Below are positions 60,561 through 64,000 of a stretch of 64,000 nt of DNA, piece after piece. Within the stretch, counting starts at the first letter, position 1. Each line of letters starts with the position of its first letter. The stretch spans positions 248,001-312,000 of the forward strand of contig CBFFRQ010000081.1 in the NCBI GenBank assembly GCA_965644315.1, given 5' to 3'. Below the pieces are notes generated by a model. It worked only from the letters and a program-made list of their open reading frames with translations. It was not told the DNA's origin and did no database searches. This DNA is from Caecitellus pseudoparvulus. Lineage: Eukaryota > Bigyra: Bicosoecida. The position numbers and the translations under genes are program-made.

Positions 60561-61676
60561 ATGTCGGCAGCGGCGGGCCAGGCGTCGGATGTGACAGGGC
60601 GTTGGTCCAAGGAAGAGCACGACGCCTTCCTGCAAGGCCTTCGCACGGTTGGGAACAAGTGGAAGGAGATCCATGAGTGCGTTTGCAGGCATCTGTGCGC
60701 ACTACGCAAGGTTTCACGGGCGCTCTGCCCCCCGCAGCCACTTTGTGCCCACTCGGTCTGTGGTGCAGGTGAGGAAAAACGGGCGCCAGCCACGCCTGCA
60801 GACAACAGCCTCACGCCGCCTGCGCTGCGCTCCCGCGAAGATCCGCACACATGCCCAGAAGTATTTCCTTAGAGTCGCCAAAGAGCAGGGCATTGACCCC
60901 AAACAGGTGAGCACGCCTGCTGCAGCGCTCGCGGCAGATGTGTCGGAAATTGAATGTTGCTGAGGCTTGCTGCACAGATCTCGGTGGGGGAGGACGCCGT
61001 CCTACCCAGCAGCGGGCCCTTGATGGGCATGCAAAGTGCTTCTCAAGGTGCTGATGGCAGTGTGTCCAAGGCTGGCCGGCTGGCGGGCAGCGTCCGGCCG
61101 ACAGAGGTGCCGTACTTTCCCGACGTGACTGTGAGGCACGTTTTCCTGGAGCCCGACATGAGCGCTGACAGCATCGGCATCTCGCTGAAAGCAGCCACCC
61201 CCTTCGTGGTTGTAGATGCCTTGCCCCGACTGATTGTGCGGCACGAGGGGGGGCGGGAAGAGGCAGTGCAGGGCGTGGCCGAGGAGAGCAAGTCAGTGCT
61301 CGTGGGAGACTTCGTCATGGGAGTGTGTGGTGTGACAACCCACAGCCTGCCCCCCGCCGCTGTCGGCAGCATGATCAGTGCTGTGCGCAGTGCCACTCGC
61401 ACTGGCAGCGTGGTGGTGCACCTGTCAGACCGCTTGCCTGTGCCACAAGCTCTGCCACTGGCGCTCCAGCACATGCAGGACGCAGCTGCTGCTCTGTTGG
61501 GGGAGCTCACTCCCAGCGTCATGGCTGCCGCCCAAGAGGCTCGTCAGAGTGCCGTCAACCGCCTGCTGTCCTCTGGAGCTGTGACCGGCTCCAGTGGCCT
61601 GGCTGCTCCCATGGCTATGCAAGCGGGCCCACCAGGCAGCGGAGGCATGAGCACTGGCATGGCACCCCAGGGATGA
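60561..61676 (+). CDS. SHAQKYF-type Myb protein fused to a PDZ-like domain
   Basis: Exons 60561-60676, 60738-60768, 60841-60906 and 60978-61676, giving 303 aa. Residues about 12-66 are a single Myb repeat of the SHAQKYF class: GRWSKEEHDAFLQGL, WKEIHDHFVPTRSVVQ, IRTHAQKYFLRV. Three introns cut this ~55-residue domain and splicing restores each conserved block, which strongly supports the model. Residues about 110-225 form a PDZ-like fold: VRHVFLEPDM, SIGISLKAATPFVVVD, SVLVGDFVMGVCGV, GSMISAVRSATRTGSVVVHL. A Gly/Met-rich tail follows. SHAQKYF Myb proteins bind GATA-like I-box DNA in plants and protists. A PDZ partner domain in the same chain is unusual. Confidence 0.82.
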
Positions 61677-61866
61677 GGCAGTAGCATTACCCCTGTCGCA
61701 AGGCTGCAGCAGTGCAGCCACCTTGTGCCCTTGTGGGTCCCAGAATGACATTTCCTGCGTTTTCACACAACACACCGCACTCCCTTGCCGCACGTCCACT
61801 CAACGAACATTGACCAGACTTGGGCTTTGGGTGCAATCCCTGCACTCCACATGCCCTGTGTCCGCC

Positions 61867-63398
61867 ATGGCAGCTGACCAGATCACTGTGAAGCTGGCGG
61901 AGGTTCGTTGCTACAGCTGCACTGCCGTTTCTGCGGAAGTCACAACACTGCTTTCCCTCCACGCAGGGCGCGACCCTCGCGTACTCAGCATCCAACATGT
62001 TGGGGAAGGGATCTTTCGGTGAAGTGTTCGATGCCACCATCAAGGAAACTGGGCAGCGCGTGGCGGTGAAGCGGGTCCTGCAGGACAAGCGATTCAAGGT
62101 GAGCGGCACCTGCACCTGCCAGCACGCCAACGGCAAGTGCTGGAGGTACCTGCTCCCCCTTCGCGTGATATGGCGCAGAACCGAGAGCTGGAGATCATGA
62201 GCAAGCTTAGGCACACCAACGTCGTGCACCTGCTGCACTCGTTCAAAGAGCAGGACCCCAAGGCAAGTGACGCGCCTTGTGACTTGCCAGAAGGCAGCAG
62301 GCCACGTGCACAGCCATCAACTTCCCATGAGCGCAGACAGGGCACGTGTTCCTCAACTTGGTCATGGAACATGTTCCAGACACGATCTTTCAGGTGTGCT
62401 CCGCCCACCACAAGGCTCGGGAGGTGCCGCCGGCGTTGGACGTGAAGGTGCGCTTGTATGGGCTCCTGCTTCCGCTGGCCAAACGCGCAGCAGCTCCCCA
62501 CTCGACCTTGCAGCTGTACTTGTACCAAATGCTGCGCTCATTGGCCTACATCCACGCTCTTGGTGTTTGTCACCGGGACATTAAGCCCCAGAACGTGCTG
62601 GTGGATGCGGCAGCACGAGTCGTGAAGCTGTGTGACTTTGGCAGGTGAGCAGGCACGCCGCGCCGAAGGCTGGAGTACAAGCGTCAAGTATAGCCCTCAC
62701 CCGTACCTTGCAGTGCCAAGAAGCTTGTGAGAGGGCAGCCCAATGTCGCGTACATTTGCTCCCGGTACTACCGGGCGCCCGAGTTGATCTTCGGCTCTAC
62801 CGAGTACACGACTGCCATCGGTTCGTATGCCAAAGTGCAGACGAACGGCCCCATCCCACCAGCACGCTCCCCAACATGCACAGATGTGTGGTCTACGGGG
62901 TGTGTCTTTGCGGAGATGCTGCTGGGTCGCCCGTTGTTCGCGGGGGCCACTGGCGTGGACCAGCTCGTGGAGGTGATCAAGGTGCTTGGCACGCCGACTC
63001 GTGAGGAAATCCTGGCCATGAACCAAGCGTACACTGACTTCAAGTTCCCGATGATTGAGCCCAAGTCATGGAACCAAGTGCTCAAGTCTAGAGCGCCCCC
63101 CGACGCGCTGGACTTGGTGTCCCGCATGCTGCAGTATGTGCCCACCGAGCGAATCACTGCCATCCAAGCCTGCGCCCACCCGTACTTTGACGAGCTGCGA
63201 GACCCCAACACGACGCTTCCAGACGGCGAGCCACTGCCACAGCTGTTCGACTTCGCCCCTATGGAGTTGGTGGAGCACCCTGAGCTGGCGGAGACCCTCA
63301 TCCCGCCGCATGCACGCGTGAGCCTGTCGGCGCAGGTGCTGGAAAAACTTGGCTTGGACGGCAGCTCGGCTGCTGCAGCGGCTGCAGGGTCCGCTTGA
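61867..63398 (+). CDS. Glycogen synthase kinase 3 (GSK3/shaggy) family kinase
   Basis: Exons 61867-61902, 61967-62098, 62179-62262, 62337-62644, 62714-62820 and 62884-63398, giving 393 aa. The glycine loop is [10 protein letters not shown] (about 24-33), ATP lysine 47 in [50 protein letters not shown] and KLCDFGSAK are followed by the activation loop [17 protein letters not shown] with the autophosphorylated Tyr. [21 protein letters not shown] is restored by removing a 63-nt in-frame intron. [20 protein letters not shown] completes the match. GSK3 acts in Wnt-like, metabolic and developmental signalling. The exon 3 donor is either GC (after 62262) or GT four bases on (62266, paired with an acceptor at 62340). 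Confidence 0.95.
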
Positions 63399-63495
63399 CA
63401 CTACACAATGCATTTGCAGCCAGGCTGGGGTGGTGCCATCGTGTTGATGAGGGAGTGAGGTGCTGGGGCAGACTGCATTGTGGGGTGCGCCTGCG

Positions 63496-64000
63496 TCACT
63501 TGGCGGCGCCCCACTTGGCCACGGTGTTGTCCATGGAGGCTGACACCAGGCTGGTGGCCAGGGGTGCCCAGTGCAACGATGTCACCGCGGCGGCGTGTGC
63601 TGTCGTGGACAGCAGCTGCTCCCAACTCTTGACCTTGAAGACAGACACGACGCCCTTGCCACCGTCCTCACTGCCAGCGGCCAAGTAGGAGCCCGAGAAA
63701 TCCCACGCGACAGCACCAACTGCACCAGGAGCTGTCATGGTGGCGACTTTGCCCATCTTGCGCAGGTCCCAGATGCCCACCTGCCCGTCCTTGCCTGCCC
63801 CTGCCATGTACCTGCCGTTCTCATTGAAGTCCAGCGTGTTCTGTGCCACAGTGGCATCTTCAAACGCCGCCACTTGAGCCTGGCTGCGCAGGTCAAAGAT
63901 GCGCACGCCGGCGTCCTGCCCTGCCACGGCGTACAACAAGCCATCTGGGTGCAGGCTGGCGGCAGTGTTTGCAGGGCCGTCGGCCCCGAAGGTACCCAGG
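63496..64000 (-). CDS. PRP19-like WD40 protein, C-terminal part only
   Basis: The reading frame enters from the right edge and stops at 63496. About 167 residues are visible, forming the last WD40 blades: SLHPDGLLYAVAGQDAGVRIFDLR, NENGRYMAGAGKDGQVGIWDLRKM, DFSGSYLAAGSEDGG, WAPLATSLVSASMDNTVAKW. The order and spacing match the C-terminus of PRP19, the U-box ubiquitin ligase of the spliceosomal NineTeen complex. The U-box lies outside the window, so another WD40 family cannot be fully excluded. Convergent with GSK3, 97 bp apart. Confidence 0.75.
   Translation of the reverse strand, partial: LGTFGADGPANTAASLHPDGLLYAVAGQDAGVRIFDLRSQAQVAAFEDATVAQNTLDFNENGRYMAGAGKDGQVGIWDLRKMGKVATMTAPGAVGAVAWDFSGSYLAAGSEDGGKGVVSVFKVKSWEQLLSTTAHAAAVTSLHWAPLATSLVSASMDNTVAKWGAAK

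Noticed and set aside
1-64000. CRISPR arrays, transposons, phage or bacterial operons, tRNA and rRNA genes
   Set aside because: None seen by eye: no regular direct repeats with spacers, no transposase-like proteins, no terminal inverted repeats, and no clear tRNA B-box/anticodon arrangement in the intergenic stretches. A covariance-model scan would be needed to exclude small RNAs.

Overview
This window comes from a GC-rich, gene-dense nuclear genome of a single-celled eukaryote. The evidence is spliceosomal introns (about 40-213 nt, GT-AG, most donors GTGCGT, GTGAGx or GTACGT), a cytosolic ribosomal protein eL4/uL4 gene, coatomer delta-COP, GSK3 and NDR protein kinases, PRP19, a roadblock dynein light chain and ataxin-10. 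I could not fix the species. A heterotrophic or flagellated protist with cilium or centriole genes and the Skp1 hydroxylation-glycosylation pathway (known from amoebozoans, stramenopiles and alveolates) would fit. There is no sign of bacterial operons, CRISPR arrays, phage or transposons.

Layout, left to right: a secreted multi-C-type-lectin protein that runs off the left edge (minus); a fused prolyl 4-hydroxylase/GlcNAc-transferase resembling Dictyostelium PhyA plus Gnt1 (minus); a helical, probably mitochondrial protein (minus); a Bfr1-like coiled coil fused to about 15 KH domains (plus); an NDR/LATS kinase (plus); a secreted SGNH (CE2-like) esterase (plus); a roadblock light chain (plus); a TMCO4/DUF726 hydrolase (minus); dephospho-CoA kinase (plus); an EMI1-type twin CX9C protein (plus); a TTC39/IML2 TPR protein (plus); a BAH-like/chromodomain protein (plus); an aldo/keto-reductase-like protein (plus); ataxin-10 (minus); an IQ-motif protein (minus); a divergent pair of paralogous protein kinases (minus, plus); phosphofructokinase (plus); delta-COP (minus); ribosomal protein L4 (plus); an orphan 1196-residue protein (plus); two convergent coiled-coil/Sfi1-like proteins (plus, minus); a SHAQKYF-Myb protein fused to a PDZ-like domain (plus); a GSK3 kinase (plus); and the C-terminal WD40 part of PRP19 (minus), cut by the right edge.

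Gene models were built by hand from six-frame reading, splice consensus and family conservation. They are typically 1-6 exons, and introns often fall in the conserved core of the protein. Neighbouring genes are mostly functionally unrelated, as expected for a eukaryotic chromosome. The most notable observations are three domain fusions joining proteins that are separate partners elsewhere (PhyA-Gnt1, Bfr1-Scp160, Myb-PDZ), three genes whose first coding exon is just the ATG, and an 11-bp word (TGCGGAAATTG) strongly over-represented around start codons.
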